DNA from: Polyodon spathula
Lineage: Eukaryota; Chordata; Actinopteri; Acipenseriformes; Polyodontidae
Length of the DNA: 64,000 bases
Direction of reading: 5' to 3'
Assembly (NCBI RefSeq): GCF_017654505.1
Contig: NC_054553.1
Coordinates: forward strand, 5,416,974-5,480,973
The number at the start of each line of letters is the position of its first letter. The stretch's first letter is position 1. A program made the translations under genes and the position numbers. Of this stretch, positions 1 through 14,518 are shown piece after piece. Below the pieces are notes generated by a model. The model did no database searches and was not told where the DNA came from. It saw only the letters and a program-made list of their open reading frames with translations.

Positions 1-112
1 TACCCTGGGATCCTTCAAGAAGCTGCTTGATGAGATTCTGGGATTAATAAACTACTAACAACCAAACAGGCTTAATGGCCTCTCATGTTGTAACCTTTCT
101 TATGTTCTTAAC
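1..112 (+). repeat. LINE/SINE-type 3' tail fragment
   Basis: The end of this segment (about 72-112) reads GGCTTAATGGCCTCTCATG and finishes in TTCTTATGTTCTTA. This is the kind of conserved 3' tail seen on fish non-LTR retroposons. A diverged relative with the same TTATGTTCTTA end occurs at 5585-5651, which supports a dispersed family. The family name is not certain and the upstream part runs out of the window. Confidence 0.4.
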
Positions 113-3100
113 AACTTCCCCATTACATCTTCATTGAGCCAAACTCTCATAGACACCTTGATACCTTGGATCCTCATTTCTATAAGCATTTCTACTTGAG
201 CCACTCATTAAGACAAGTCATGTATTTATTTGAGCTTTCTTTCGGCGCATGCTATTATTTTTGGGGAATTAACATGGTGTATATGCTGATTAACACCATC
301 AGTGGCAAGCACTAAGAAAAAGTTGTTGAGTGTAAATGAAAGTAGCTGTGAGCTGACACGTCCATACTGTGTTATTGTTTTCTTGCTGTGTTAATATTAA
401 GATAAATAATAGTAATAATAAGTGTACCTCTTATTAAAAATAAAACTGCGTTAAAAATTAAATAGTGATAAAGTAAGAGGTATCAGGACCCTGTGATTTA
501 TTTGACATCTGATTGGGTTTTTAGGGGCTTATTTTTTTTAAGCTAGCTTCCTAAAAGATTATCTTTGGTCATTGATTTCGCAACATCCATATAAATAAAT
601 ACTGAGGGTCAGAGGTGTGCTTTTTAATCCAGCATTTAGCCCAGCAATGTTGCACACACTGACCTTGAGATTTTTGCCTTTTGCTTTTTTATTTTGTATT
701 CCTCCATCTGGAATCCTTCCTGGTTTACAAGACACGTTTGATTAATCCTTTATTGGTTTTCTCCTGTGGCTAGCACTTAAACTTGCTGCTTTGAGGATTT
801 TTACAGTTTGATTTAAATCCTCTAGTGTTTTATAGGTCCGCTCAGGGGATTAGACCAACCAGGGTTAGGGAACTTTAATTAAAACTGTTGCATCCGATGG
901 AATAAAACTTGTTAATGACCAGGAATCCACTGTTAATCCTGGCATTTTGTATACATCTTGCACTGCCTTCAGCTTAAACATTATTCTTGGAGATAATGTA
1001 TTGTATGATTTTAATGGACAAAAGAAGAGGTATAATGGTGCTTTGGGGAGCAATGTGTGTACCCCTATTTAGGAATGCAGTTTGTTTAATTACAGAGCTC
1101 CATGAGGCAGCACAACTGACGATCCAAAATTCCAAGTGTAGAATTACCATGATGTGCTCCTATGTGTAAGCTGTTTAATTCAGTAGATAGTAAACTATGG
1201 GAACATGAACTAACCTAAATGTGTTTGCTATAGCATCGAGGTGCTGTTTACGATGTTTAAAACAGGCATCCTATCTTCCCATTTTACAGAACATCAGACA
1301 CCCCAGTGCCCTGGCCTAGTTCTCCTCTAATGATGTCTCCATTCTGCTGTGTTAAAAATGACTTCAAATCAAATTAAAAATCATGTATTAATTCCTAATT
1401 AACTGATAAATTATTAATCCTAATTCCTGTCATGGAGCCATCTCAAAATCTAAAACAGTTGTCAACTGGTGTGTTCATGCTAGTTGCTCATCAGCTACTG
1501 TCTATTAATACTGTACAGTATCTGCATCAATAGCTATCAGCAGTATTCACTTCAGGCGAGTTTACAAAACAAGGGTCCACATTAGTCAACAGAGGCCTTT
1601 AGCTAAATGACTAAGATGTGTAAACTTAAACAATCCATGCAGTAAATGGAAAGCAATTACAATGTTGTCCAAAAGCCCTAGGCCATGGATTAAATATACA
1701 TTAACATGACAATTCATTGATCTTAAAATAAAACCTCAGTACAGAAAAACAACCTTAGAATGATGCATCTGTCTATCAGGTGATTTTAGATTGTGACCTC
1801 TAAGGCTCGATTTGGAAATGAAGTTCAGCAGCAAATGGAGACAGCGGCCCACAAGGATACTCGCTCGTACCCCCACACTCTCCCCCATATGCACATATGC
1901 ACCTTACAAAAAATAAAACTCATGTTTTATTCTGTTGTGTTTGTCAGTTTTCTAAAGGTCTTGTAAGAAAAAATAAATAAATAAATTCATGTCAAATCTG
2001 TCAGCCTCAATGGAGTTGATATAATCAAGGCTGTTTTGAAAAAAACAAACAAAAAAAAACAAAAACACTTGCACAAAACATGTGGCAATAGAAGGAAAAG
2101 CCTGGAAGCCAGGTTACAGCTTGATTCCAGATAAAAGAGTCTGTTACAACAATGTTTAACAGCTGCTTGCTGATTTAATAATGTAATACTGCCTTCAGAT
2201 CTTTCACACTGTTGGTTTCCTGTGAGGTAAATTGGTAAGAGACCATGTGAGATTGCTTGAGCTTCTTCCTTGAAAAAACCTCTTTGACCTGACCTGGGGC
2301 TACATGCAGTACACCACACTTGTCATTTTCTTTAATTTGTTTTATTGCTTTGATGTATTTATTTATTTATATTTTAACTGGTGGGTTCATTCACAATGCC
2401 GTCTACTGCTAAGAGGTCACTATAGCCTACTTAATGTCCTTCACTTCCCCACCTTAGTTACACATTTTTTTAAATCGAATGTTAAAAAAAACAAAAAAAC
2501 AAAAAAACAATGGAAAATAAGACAATGGTCATGGTCTATAGGAAAAAAAATAGAGCAGGTGAAAATAAATTAACTTACTTTCTGAATTACAGAAACAGAT
2601 TGTGTATGGGCTGCTGTGATGACTAATATCCACTGAGAGCTAAGTTGCCACCTTATATGATGTGTGTTTATAGACTACTGTTTTTATATGGTCATTGATG
2701 ACACCACCTGGCAACCCTTATTGAAGAATTTTGATGAATCGCCAATAGGTATTTTCCAGCGGTTCTGCAAAGCAGCCCACAGACAAAGTAATCTACAAAG
2801 ACATCTTGCTGTTCTGGTGCTGCTGTATCTAAGCAGGGGCTTCTTGTTTGTTGCATCATTTACCAGCAGTGAAAGGGGTAACCAGACATTAAATAATCAC
2901 AAGCAGATTTCAGAAGTGCCGGCTCTTTGGTATTAAGATCTCTGATTGAAAAGAGCAATCAGACGTGGCTGATTTGTGAAAGGAAAGCCTAGTTTCTGTC
3001 TCGCCTCAGCTGATTACTTACTTGAGTGAACTTTTCTCCCTGCTTAACCTCGCTATCATGAAAAGAACAAAAAGTAAGAGACCTAAATCCAGAATTAGCC

Positions 3101-5584
3101 TATGCTAGATGATGAATATCTTAAACGGTATTAATTACTTTCTATATTGGTTATTGGTGATGTCCTAAAGCAGTTTTTACATCTTTGTGATTTTGTCAGT
3201 TCAGCCAGGTTTATACATGTTTAAATTATTTCAGCAATTGCAATAGCGGGTAGTTTTTCTAGACAATACAAAGTGGTCTGTGTCGCTGAAGTAACATGCC
3301 GGCATCAGTTGGATGTACAAGATGCATTTCCCTGTCTGTGTCAAAGAGAGTTTTGTTCCACAGAGACATAATACAGCAGTCTTGGACTCAATTCTGACAT
3401 CCCAGAGCTGAGTTCTTTATACTGGCCATAGCAGTTCTGCCACAGCACCAATGTAGGTCTTGGGCTTTTGGAACTGTGAATTATAAAAATAGAGTAAGGT
3501 GTTTCAGTGTTGCTTAGTTAGCCTGGTCCTGGCTCACATGATTGCATCTCCGCTCCACAAAAGGGCACATCCTTCTCTGATGAGAGCTAACTAATAAGAA
3601 GTGAGATTTGTCTTCTACAGCAGTCCCATATAAATACCTGTACTGTGCCAGTACCGTGCACAAAATCTGGCCCCTGTTAAATACTTCTGGGCTCAGTCAA
3701 GGGCCAAACGGAGATTAAACTCACCACCATCTAACCCAGCAGTATTGGATTGGTTTGCACACAAGGTATAGAGACTATGGTGTGCCAGATCTTCAAGGCA
3801 CTTACATTACCAAGGAGGGAATCCTTGTGAAATGAGGGATTATTTTTCCCTCGCTGGTTTTCAGATAGACCTGAGGAGAGGAGCCATCAGGGAGACAGTG
3901 CGGTTGATATTGAAATAAAGCTTTTCCTAATACAGCTGTCACCCTGGCTTTGTGCATATACGTGCAGGTTAGTTCCGTCCATAGCCAGTGTGGCTCTCCC
4001 GTGGACCAGCAGTTTTCTTGCTGTGTGTGTGGCCAATCACTTTACTTCATATGCGAATGCCATTTCCCCTCGTAGATACGATGTTGAGTGCTATTTTTGC
4101 TTCAAGGTGCAGCAAACCTCTTGGCTTTACTCGTATCATATTCCTAAATTTATTTTTTCTTATGCCTGCTTATGCATCTTGCGCATAAAACATGAATGCT
4201 TTCCTAGTCTTGAAATCCAGTCCTAATGCTAATATTAATAAAATATTAACACAATAAAATGTAAATATTGCATTATCGTGTGTGGCCTGGGAAGACAGTG
4301 AGGGAATGCTATCATCGTAACATTATTAAGCATCAGTCAGGAAAAATAAAAAATCTAAGTGCCACAGAATATGAATTAACCATGAAGAGCAGATACATAT
4401 GATACTGTAACTGATACATAAATGCATTATCTGTATATCTGTCCAATAGTATATAAATATGTGCATATAGGCACAGATATACTTACACTATAGATGGAGT
4501 GCAATTTATATATTTCTGTGTATACATAAAAACATTGTAGCATTTGAAAAGAGATAATATATAACTCTGGAATTTTTTTATCCTGTTGTAGATATGCAGA
4601 AAATATGTCGACCTACTTTTTAGCCTATAAAGATATTTAAATCGGATTGCTTACTATGATTTCGTTTGTTTGCAACATTCCTCTGCTTGCAGCGTTGAGC
4701 CACATTATATCATCCTGCTCATGTTGAAATCCCCATGATTAATATTACAGAGTTGATGTGCTACCTTGCAGTGAGTTTGACAGCTAGGCAGTGTCTCTAT
4801 AAATACCAACATAAGTGACAAGAGACGTAACTCATTGAGACTCTCTCTCCATTTTTAATAATGAAAAAAGCATTGGGGTGCTGCATTATTTTTATGCCAT
4901 GAATTAGTGGTTTTAATAATAACAGCAAACAAGTCTATTAATGATAACAATTAAACAAACTGAATGTGCTTGCTAATTGCGGCTGTAAACATATTTTATT
5001 ATGTGCTGAATAAACATCTTTTTTTTTTTTTCTTGTCAATTAAAATTTCTTTTCTGGTCTACGTTTCTTTTCAGACAAGCTTAATAAAAACAGTGGCAGC
5101 TTAAAAGCTATTCTAAACGTTGTGTACAATACTTCATATGCATTACCGGTACTGTAGATATGACAGGAAAATCAATAGTTTAGAGGAGATGTGGTCAAGT
5201 TAATTCTCACTTACAATAGTTTACCAGGTGAAGTTGTAACCTCTAAAACACTGAACAAAAACCAAACCAGTTTTGCCCCATTGCATTAGTTACCATTAGA
5301 GAGTTATAAACTTGCACAAGTCTTTCCCAAAGTCCTGGGTTTCAGAAGTACCCTCAATCTGAGTAATCGGACCACTGTTAATTAAACTGTTCCTCCTCAA
5401 TAGCACCATTAACAACTGTTATTAGTAAAGTACTGACTTAGGTGAGACTTATTCATGCTGTAGTAAGTGTGATGAGTTCAGAGTCTATTTAGCAATGGTC
5501 GAATGGCTGGAATTCCTGGCATCTGGTCATTGCATTAGGATAGCTCTAAAAGCCAATGCCCAAGACTAGTGTAAGCTTCTGACC

Positions 5585-5651
5585 CTAATCTGCTAACAAG
5601 AGACAAGCCTTGATGGGCTGAAAGGCTTTTTCTTGCTGTGTTATGTTCTTA
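5585..5651 (+). repeat. Second copy of the LINE/SINE-type 3' tail
   Basis: The segment contains GCCTTGATGGGCTGAAAGGC followed by CTTGCTGTGTTATGTTCTTA. The layout (CTTGATGG core, T-rich spacer, TTATGTTCTTA end) matches the tail at 72-112. No body of a LINE or SINE is obvious upstream, so this is a 5'-truncated or very old insertion. Confidence 0.4.
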
Positions 5652-8202
5652 TAGATATTTCCTTGAGATCTTTTGCTTTGATGCAGTTCCCAGTTTTAAA
5701 GCAGGGTCTCAGATTTGACTCTTGGTTACGTTTGTTTTAACTGGCAGACAGAAGTGTCTCTCCTGAATTGGGTCCAGTTGACTGAAGTGTGGACAGTGAT
5801 TCTCTTTGCTCCCACCCTGAACTCTACTCTGTGTCCTGCAGTGATCGCCACATGGCATCTTTCGCTGAGCTGTCTTCCCAAGGAAATTTGAGCCAGCGTG
5901 TGCGCCCTCCTTTCACTACACAGCTGCTTAACGTTCTGAAATGATCATTAAAGATTGAGAATTTCCCCTGGGAAAGGAAGTACTGAGAAAGATCAGGACA
6001 TCTTAACGTCTCGTTGAATGTAACAAATTGGGAAGATATCAATTGGTGACAAAGCCTGGTTGGGGCCAGTTTCAAGAGTAGCCAGTGTGGAAGGCCTAAC
6101 GAGCAGGTTGGGCATCTATTCTAAATGAATTGCTCTAAATCTAGCAATAATTCACAACGAAACAAAGTGAAATAAAGTGACCGGTATGTTTGTTCGGTGC
6201 AATAGAGCGTACAGTTTTAATGCTGAATGTGTTTCTAGAACAAGGGGTGAAATGGATTTGTAATTAGTCGGACGGTATGCCTTCTAATTAAAATCCCTGA
6301 CTGCTGTGCAAGTGGACTCAGCTCCCAGCAAACCCATTTCACCCTAACCATTTGGCTTTACTAGTAGCATTCCTAGGTTCAACGTGATTGATGACACTAC
6401 ATTCCAGGGCCCAGAATGAAAGTCGTATTTAATACCCTCTGCATACGATGTACATATGTACATCTGTTTGTCATCCTGTGGTACTGTATGCGTTCCTAAT
6501 CATTATTCATTACTGTTTCAGCCCTCTTGGCTATTTGGAATGCATTAAAAAAAAAAAGTGTTTGTTTGATATTTTCTATTGTAAATCTTTGTCAACTTCA
6601 CTGTTTCATGAGGTGAAGAAAGCGCTGGTGTGCAACCCTAGTGCTCATTTTTATGCTGGTTTCATTGCAAAAATTCCACCTTGCTGAGGCTTACTAACTG
6701 CCCCAAAGATCAGATATGCTGGTCACTGCTGAAAGTATTGCATATTCTTTCAGTGCCTTTGCTGCCTCACAGGCAGCCTTGTGTTTGAACCACTTCCCTC
6801 AAGATTCTTCCCCACAGTTCCCAGGTTGGTTGCCTACAATGGAAAGCTATTGACAGTTAGGGCAAATGCTTGCATGCCTATTTTGTTTGGTCAGGAATGC
6901 AGAACCTATTTGTCTTGACAGTCAGGGGAAAAAAGGAAATTATGACAAAAAATATTTCCATAAATCTATTCCCTACAAGGTATAGCTGTAGGCAAAGTAG
7001 TTTTGAGTCCTAGAGAGAAAGTATCTTAAATCTTATTTCTTTTTTGAGGTGGTGCAGCATAATACCGAACTGGCACAAAATGGCAATTTCCAATTTGAAC
7101 AAAACGACTCACAGCTAGTGGCAAAACAAGTTAGACAAAATAACTGCATTCTTTTTAGTGAAGGAAAGAATAAGAAAAATGAAAAAAAAGCTTTTTTTTC
7201 CTGTAATTTTACACTTACTATCCTTGAATGCATTCTCTTGGGTGCCTTTGTTAAGGGAATTGAGATACCAAGAGTCTCAGTTCCTGTTTCAATTGGTGTC
7301 TGTGTTGTTACGACACTCAGGCACACACTGTCTTCTGCTAACAACTCAAGAGAAGCCAAGATGATAATGCAGATCCACATGGCAAGAGAGGTCCTGTGAA
7401 GAACTTTTGGGTGGTGATAAAGCTTTGATTAACTCACTAGCTTTATTTTATATGCAGTCAACCCAATTCCCAGTTCAGATCTTCTTAAAAGGGGTCTACA
7501 TGCAGGTGATTTACACTAGAAATGTCATTGGCCAGTATGGATATTTTTCAGATTGGTCACCAGGTTGTCCTTCAACTGAGGTTGCTTTGAATACAGGCAC
7601 ATAAATACTAAGGCAATACATCTGCAGTCATTTATTTAAATGTTTTTACAAAACTGTTTACAGTTTAAACTGCCATACACCTTTCAATAAAAAAATAAAT
7701 CTAATAGACTTGATTTACTATTTATAGTTATCATCATATCTTTTACTTCCGGATGTATTTCCATTTTTACAGTCATTTCCCAATGCAATGTGATCATCGA
7801 AATAAGATCCTCCTAAAACATGTTGGAAACATTTGTTAAAAAACTATGCTGTTTAGTTATTTTTCTTCTTTACCATTTAAACTTGTACTGCCTTTTAATA
7901 CAGTACAAAATCTGTAGATGTGCATGCTAAATTTGCCAGTTCTAAATCTTGCTGATCGTTTCATATAAGAACTGTGAAGGTTGCAATTTATGGGGTGCAT
8001 TTATATTGACAATTCTGAGTCTCATTTGCTAGTTATTGTAAATGTAACATTAATATAAATATAAGAATGTACCTCCTGTTTATGGGCATTCAAATAATTA
8101 CATCTGTTTTAACATAATACGTTTTTGCACTTCTTGAAGGCTCAAAGAGTCAATTACTTTATTGAAACGTCTCGGGTTGCAGAGCCCCAACTGACGAATA
8201 CG

Positions 8203-8203
<1 letters not shown>

Positions 8204-8297
<94 letters not shown>

Positions 8298-8313
8298 GAC
8301 ACACACACACACA
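8204..8313. repeat. Compound (TA)n-(CA)n microsatellite
   Basis: Nearly pure TA dinucleotides run from about 8204 to 8293 with one interruption. A short GACA step and CA dinucleotides follow to about 8315, running directly into a Tc1-like terminus at 8314. TA-rich sites are the preferred targets of Tc1/mariner elements, which fits this association. Confidence 0.95.
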
Positions 8314-8500
8314 CAGTGGCTTGCAAAAGTATTCAGACCCCTGACCAATGCTCTCATATTACCGAGTTACAAATGGTACATTGAAATTTCGTTCGGTTTG
8401 ATATTTTATTTTTAAACACTGAAACTCAGAATCAATTATTGTAAGGTGACATTTTATGTTGGGAAATATTTTTAAGAAAAATAAAAAACCGAAATTTCTT
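8314..8500. mobile_element. Tc1/mariner-type element, truncated terminus
   Basis: The segment opens with CAGTGGCTTGCAAAAGTATT followed by CAGACCCCTGACC, a terminal sequence I recognise from dispersed non-autonomous Tc1/mariner-like elements in fish. The AT-rich interior to about 8500 (TTACAAATGGTACATTGAAA and on) also looks familiar from those elements. The matching inverted terminus (a GGGGTCTGAATAC-type end) was not found downstream, so the copy seems truncated. No transposase frame is present. The right edge is approximate. Confidence 0.65.
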
Positions 8501-11500
8501 GCTGTTTTTTTTTTTCTACTTTTTACTTTTAAAATGAATCCTTTACAGATTTTAAACTGACTAACCCAAGGGACAGATTGCATTCTTATGCCCTAACTAG
8601 CCTTATCAGTCAGCCTTTACGTTCCACTTTCTCAAATTATTTATTTTAAGTTCTTTTTTGCTGAATCTTTTGTATAATGCATTTGAAATCATTTCAAGAA
8701 AATGTAGATCTGAACCCCTTTTGTTGTAATTTTTTTATTTTTTTTTAAAACGTCGTTATGAATTACTGTGCTTTTGGCAAGAACAATGATGTTACCCAAG
8801 TAACAAACAAGATTTGTAAGATTGTAGTTCCTGAACTTAATGGATGATGATAAAGAATATAAAAAAGGAGAAACTTCAAAAAATACCTCATTATTCCTAA
8901 CCTCAGATGGCGAAGTAGCTACTAATTAAGGGATATGACAAACTACAATTTCCACTCTCATTATCCCCCCCTCCTTCTCTTTCACTCAGTTCAAATTGGC
9001 TGCTGGCTGATTCTGGGAAGGTGAAAATGTATTCCTGTTTTGTACTGACCAGACTTGGTGTGTAACTCTGTGGGCTCTGTCATAATGTCAGCAGTGCTGG
9101 AGGAAGTTATCTTCTGGCATAACTCCAGTTGGAACAAAGTCTTCAAAATTAAATTATGTTGGGAAAACTTGCAAAGAAATCCTAGGTAACATTATGCACC
9201 TTGCTCCGATCTTGGACTCTGTCTGCTTGTACAGGAGCCATACTAATGGATTCAGTTGTCATCGCTGTAGTCTCAGAACCGCAGTCACAGGCAGGTGTTT
9301 TCCATAGTTTTGGGGCTTATCATTGTGTTTGTGGATGCTCTGTAGTCATTGAAAAGGTAATGACAGTCACCCCCAAGGATTTTTTTTTTAAATCTTTTTT
9401 TGGTTTTGATGTACCAAATCTGGTCTTGTTAATGCCATAGATCAAAACAGAGGAGTTTAAAATTACTTTCAGACACATTTTGCAAGGGACTATGCCAAGA
9501 ATGTGAGCTTTGACAACAGATTATATGATATGCAGGACAATGTCCCTGTAATGCAAATTATTTCTGCCTGGGTGAGTATAGATATGTTAGCCATGCATTT
9601 ATTAACTGCTTTTCAGCCAATGGAAATGGCACAGCTATGCTCTTTGTCAGAAAAGTTTCAGGGAGTTTTAAATATTTAATGATCAAAAAGTAGCTAGGAA
9701 CTCCATGATCACAACAAACCATACAATACCTTGAGTTAATATCCCTGGGCAGTCTCCAGTACAAGCTGACCTGATTAAAACTTCCTTTGTTGTTTTGTGG
9801 ATATTGGCATGTCTGTCAAAAATAGATGTGTCCTATGAAGTGACACAGCAAGTGAATGTAATGTGCTGTGACAGATTTTAGTTTTTTCTTCACAACAACA
9901 AATATAGTTTACATATAGACATATTTAAATATGGAGAGTTGACATTTCTGCCTCTGCTTTGTGCTGATCAGATTCACAAGCTGTGGACTGTGAGACAGGA
10001 TGAATACCATTGTCTGTCCATTAGGGAGTGGCAAATGCAATAGGATGCTCTCAGTTGACCCAGCTTACCTTACTACAGTCTTGTTAAAAATATAAATTGA
10101 GCAAGTGTTGGTTTTCACAGCCCTCTCCCTGGTCTATGTTGAGTGAGGCGGCTTTTGTTTGTGCCTGCTTATGTTGTCACATTGTAGGCCATCACAGAGA
10201 TGGATCTGGAATGACACGAATCAAAGCATATGACACATCCATACCTGAATCCTGCAATTGCTGGTGACTGACTGCATCTCTAATGGGCCGGAGAGAAAGC
10301 CAGGAACTTTCAGAACTGGGATCAGCCAGGCAAGCTGATACTGGAGAGGGTCAGAAAAGGGGCAGCAGGTCCGTGGAGAATTGCCTCTTCTGATGCTTCA
10401 CTTTGAATGAATAATAAGAGTTTTTCTTTCTTCCCAGCCCTTGATTATGAAGAGTGTTTTTTTTTCTGGAATTTCAAACCTGGATTAGGCAATCATATTG
10501 GTTTCCTTGATCTATTACTTGTAATACAGACATACCGGCACTTTGCCTTGTACTGCACTTCTCAAGCTCTTAGCCGTGCGTAGGAAAACCAAAACCTAAT
10601 TAACCTTCAACGGTTGAGGTGTCGTACTCTGCTGATCTACAAATGACAGCTTTAACTGAGTCCGGAAAGGAACCTTAGGTCACCTCTTTTAACCATATAT
10701 CCATCAAATGGTCCTGATTTTAAAAGTAAGAAAAACAAGGCCCCCTTGAGGACTGCTTGTTTGATTCAGAGCGGAGGCAGCAGTTGACTGCCGTCAGCCC
10801 AAGGACATTATAAATTATTAGTACGCTGCTCACCTAAGGAGCAACCTTAGGAGAGCAGCAGACTGCCTAAGGAGCAACCTTTTTCTGCCACTCGACAGAA
10901 AACGGCTGGCATTACAGTACATCAGATAATATCAATGGAAACAGATTCATCTAAATTATTCAAGAGGTTAAACTGATTCTTTCGTAAGGGACGTCCTGCT
11001 TGGCGACAATGCCAGGCTGCAAAAGTTAACAATCTGTCAGTTAAAATATTCTGCACAGGAAGCTTGCTTGCTTGTCTGCCTTGACTTGCCTCTGCTGTGT
11101 GATATATTTGCCCAGTGGTGGACAGAAGTAGTGTACCCTTTCTATAGCATGCTTTGGCAGAGGCAGAGAGAGAGAGACATGTAGTGGATAGTTGTGTTGC
11201 TGTCCCAATTAGCTCTGTGTCCAGAAGTTGACATTGGGCTTGAAATGAAAATAATGCTGTTTGCCAGATTAGAAATCCACCCTGTCAGAGTGGACAGCTC
11301 ACTATTCAGAGATTGGAAGGGGAGGCTGGGTGGACAGTGAACCTTTATTCCTTTATTTTTAGGCCTCAGCTTTGCTAAGATTGAGGCAAAGATTGGTCCT
11401 CACTTCCCCAGTGCTCTAGTTAGTGCTTTTTTAAAATTATGATCTGGTGGTTTTGTGGAGATAGGAATCCAACAATACAGTAGGCTACTATAGATAGAAA

Positions 11501-11588
11501 CTTCTGTACTGGAACTGCTGTAGCTGCAGGTAGTGCACGTTTATAAAGTGGCCTATGAAATATCAGCCATCAGGCTATGCTTTAGTCT

Positions 11589-11589
<1 letters not shown>

Positions 11590-11623
<34 letters not shown>
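11590..11623. repeat. (AC)n microsatellite
   Basis: About 16 AC dinucleotides in an uninterrupted run, ending where the CAGTAGAAG terminus of the Tigger-like relic starts. Confidence 0.97.
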
Positions 11624-11626
<3 letters not shown>

Positions 11627-12278
11627 GAAGCCCCATCATCTGAACAGCTTGGAGGACATAGAAATTGTTTGTATGAATGAACGTTCAGGTGAACGCATGT
11701 TTACAGAAAAACAGCAATACATGTGCATATGTTGTACTCTAAAGGTTTATTCAAACATCAGCATTCTGAAGCATTCTGTACAAAATACATGCAGTAAATG
11801 GAAAACTGATTCAAGGGTTATGCGGTCTTTCTGCTTTTTGAGTAAGTTCTTCTTCCCGCTGAAGTTGAAGAAGACCAACAGAAGACCGTTGCTTTCTGTT
11901 TAAGTACTGGTCTTGAAATTGGAGTGCCTTTTATCTTTTTTTTGCACAAACCACATGTACAAAGCTTTTTCTCTCGCATCGTCTTGACAGTTTCATACTT
12001 CTTCACAGTGCTGTGGCGGTGCTTGATTCCATGGTTCTCAAGTTTTAGTTTTGCAGCTTTTATGTCAGTAATTGTTTGCTTTACCACACCATACTCTAGC
12101 AATTTCAACAGCACATTCACCCTTTTCCAACCATTCCATAAATGCAGGTCTTCTATTGGTTGATTTTAGTGTATATAAAAAAATAAAAGTATAAAATAAA
12201 AAAAAAAATGGATATGCAATCAACTCTGTAATGAATTAATCGGTGTGATTCATCTGTTAATCGGAACAGTTCTAATAT
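11622..12278 (-). mobile_element. Tigger/pogo-like DNA transposon relic
   Basis: The left end, CAGTAGAAGCCCCATCATCT, and the right end (inverted: TTAGAACTGTTCCGATTAAC) resemble diverged terminal repeats of pogo/Tigger elements. Between them, at about 11818-12150 on the minus strand, lies the N-terminal part of a Tigger-type transposase. It contains KQTITDIKAAKLKLE, typical of the CENP-B-like helix-turn-helix region, and GTPISRPVLKQKA, matching the G(T/N)PISGPVLQEKA motif of the second DNA-binding domain. At the start of the frame, an adjacent frame reads GECAVEIARV, so there is a frameshift. No DDE catalytic domain is present. Length is about 650 bp against about 2 kb or more for full elements, so this is an internally deleted, inactive copy. 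The transposase identification is from motif memory; boundaries are approximate. Confidence 0.75.
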
Positions 12279-14518
12279 ATGTATTTAAAATTTACCTGTT
12301 AAGTTTTGCCATTGATAGTGCTACATTCCACTGCTGTCATTGTAAATACAGCAGAAAAAAGAACAGAGCTTTATCACATTCTCAAAAAAGGGCAACATTT
12401 TCACAAATCCTTTAAGAATTAAAGTTCTCTGTAACTGTGAATTATCCTTCACCGTGTGATGGGTGATTGTGTTTGCCAGGGCAAAGCAGGAGAAAGTACA
12501 TCCATTTTTTTTTTTTTATATATATTTCCGAAGAAAACATTTTGCTTGTGTGTTTTAATTAAAATGTAGGGTTCGGATTTGTGTCTCTACTGAGTCTAAT
12601 TGCTGTCACTGTCCTTGGGAGTATTTGTTCTTACTTCTGAATATAAATAAATGGGAAGCTCACAGCAAATTTAAAACAAAGTGCAGGGCTGGGAAAGTCA
12701 AGTAGCATGCACATCATGAGTTTATTGCTAATTGCATGCAGCCTCTGTGTCATAAAGATTACTGTCTTCCTAGAGGCAATTGTCTGTTTTAGTGTAGTTG
12801 GTATATGGATTTCTTGCCTTTTTCTCTCCGATTTTTGAATCATTAAAAGTACCAGGAAGGAGATGATGTCTGGGGTTGAAAAATCTCTGTTTCCCCTCTC
12901 CCAATATTTTATGGTAGCCTGCAATAAAGTTGTTGGCCATGATTATTATTTTCGACTTTGTTGTCCTAACCACTGGGCATGTGCAAAGATTGAAAACTTG
13001 GTTAAGATCCTGGGAAATTTGGCTGGGAAAACGAACTGACAAACAACTTGCTAGCTGTGACTGAATCGTACTTAGCCATGAGAGGAGCTGGGAACCAATT
13101 TACGCATTCTAGGACTCCATGATAAGTCAGGTGGGGTCCTCCTGCTTCACAGGAAGTGAATTTAATGAATTAGCGAGATAAATTGAGTGACAAAGGCCTA
13201 GTCTGAATCAAGCAACTGCAATCTGAAATTAAAAATCAAAATGCTGAGAATAAAGTTCAATCCAGTAATACTACACTGTGCCACCCTGCCCTTATCGCAA
13301 AACTCCTAGTAAAATATATTCTGCCTGTGTTGTATCTTTCTCATAAGGTTAATGCATTCATTTGGAGTGGTGATTGTTTAAATAAAGCAGTTTTATCCTG
13401 CTTGTTCTTTAATTTAATATCTCCGTTACCAGTGGTGCCAAAAATATTGAAACTCTATTTGTAAATTAAACAGTCAGTAATCAGGACAATGTGTACTAAT
13501 GAGTTTTTAAAAGCAGTTCCTCTGAAATGATAAAGCGAAGCGGAATCAAATATGGAAGCTATACCGCTGTGTGGAATAATGCAGTTCTACTTAGGTGGTT
13601 AGATTCAAAGCTTTTTGCAGACAGCTTGCCCTTTTTAAGAATTCTCTGTTTTACTTGCAAACTCAGATTTCTATGAAAACATCAAGATGGGTGTTTGCAC
13701 TGGCAATTGTCCGATTGCCTATATTTTAGACAGTTTTAGAAGAGGATGATTGGAAATTGAATGCACACCTTTTATTGAAGATGAATGAAGCTCTCTACAC
13801 AGAGCTGCAGCGTCATTAAGGCCTGAGCCTCTGTTATTATTAACATTATTAACACTGACCACTGTGTATACGTTCATTTTCTCAAATGGCAGAATGCTCT
13901 CTGCTGCTTCAAAATATGTCATTAACTCCTGCTGTCATTAGTATACAATGCCAGTGACAATGTAACCACTTTACTGGTCTCATGTATTTATTTTAAAACC
14001 CCAAATGGATTTTGAATATGTTATTCCTTTTTCCTCTCTAAAAAAAAAATAAATAAACTGTACTGTGGTTTATAACGGTACCCTTTTCTATTGTTGTAAT
14101 CATTCAGTACACACAGTAACTACTTAAGGCCGTAGTTGATATGAATAAGATTTCAGTCACGATGCCACAAACTTGCCACATATCGGTAATTCATCCATAA
14201 CTTTAACTGTATCATGAACATTGAGCTAATCTATATGAATGTGTTTGTCTGGTTTCAACAAGTGCGTTTTCACTGGTGCTGCCTGCTCCAAGTCAGCTTG
14301 CACTTGTTAGACAGGTGGACAGTTCGTCAGCATCAGTGCGTATTGGGTTATTATTTCACCAAGAGAAAGTCATAGAGATGAACCAACCATATCCCAGGTG
14401 ACACCCCAGATGGAAGTAGTAGAGCCGCATTAAATCGCTACATTACACTCTACTAGCATCCATTAATAACATTAATAACATTGCCATACACCACCAGCTT
14501 TCAAGTGATCCACTCGGC

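Noticed and set aside
7033..7399. Overlapping frames of about 115 codons on both strands.
   Set aside because: No recognisable domain, AT-rich codon use and no splice or start context; two strands open at once suggests chance lack of stops.
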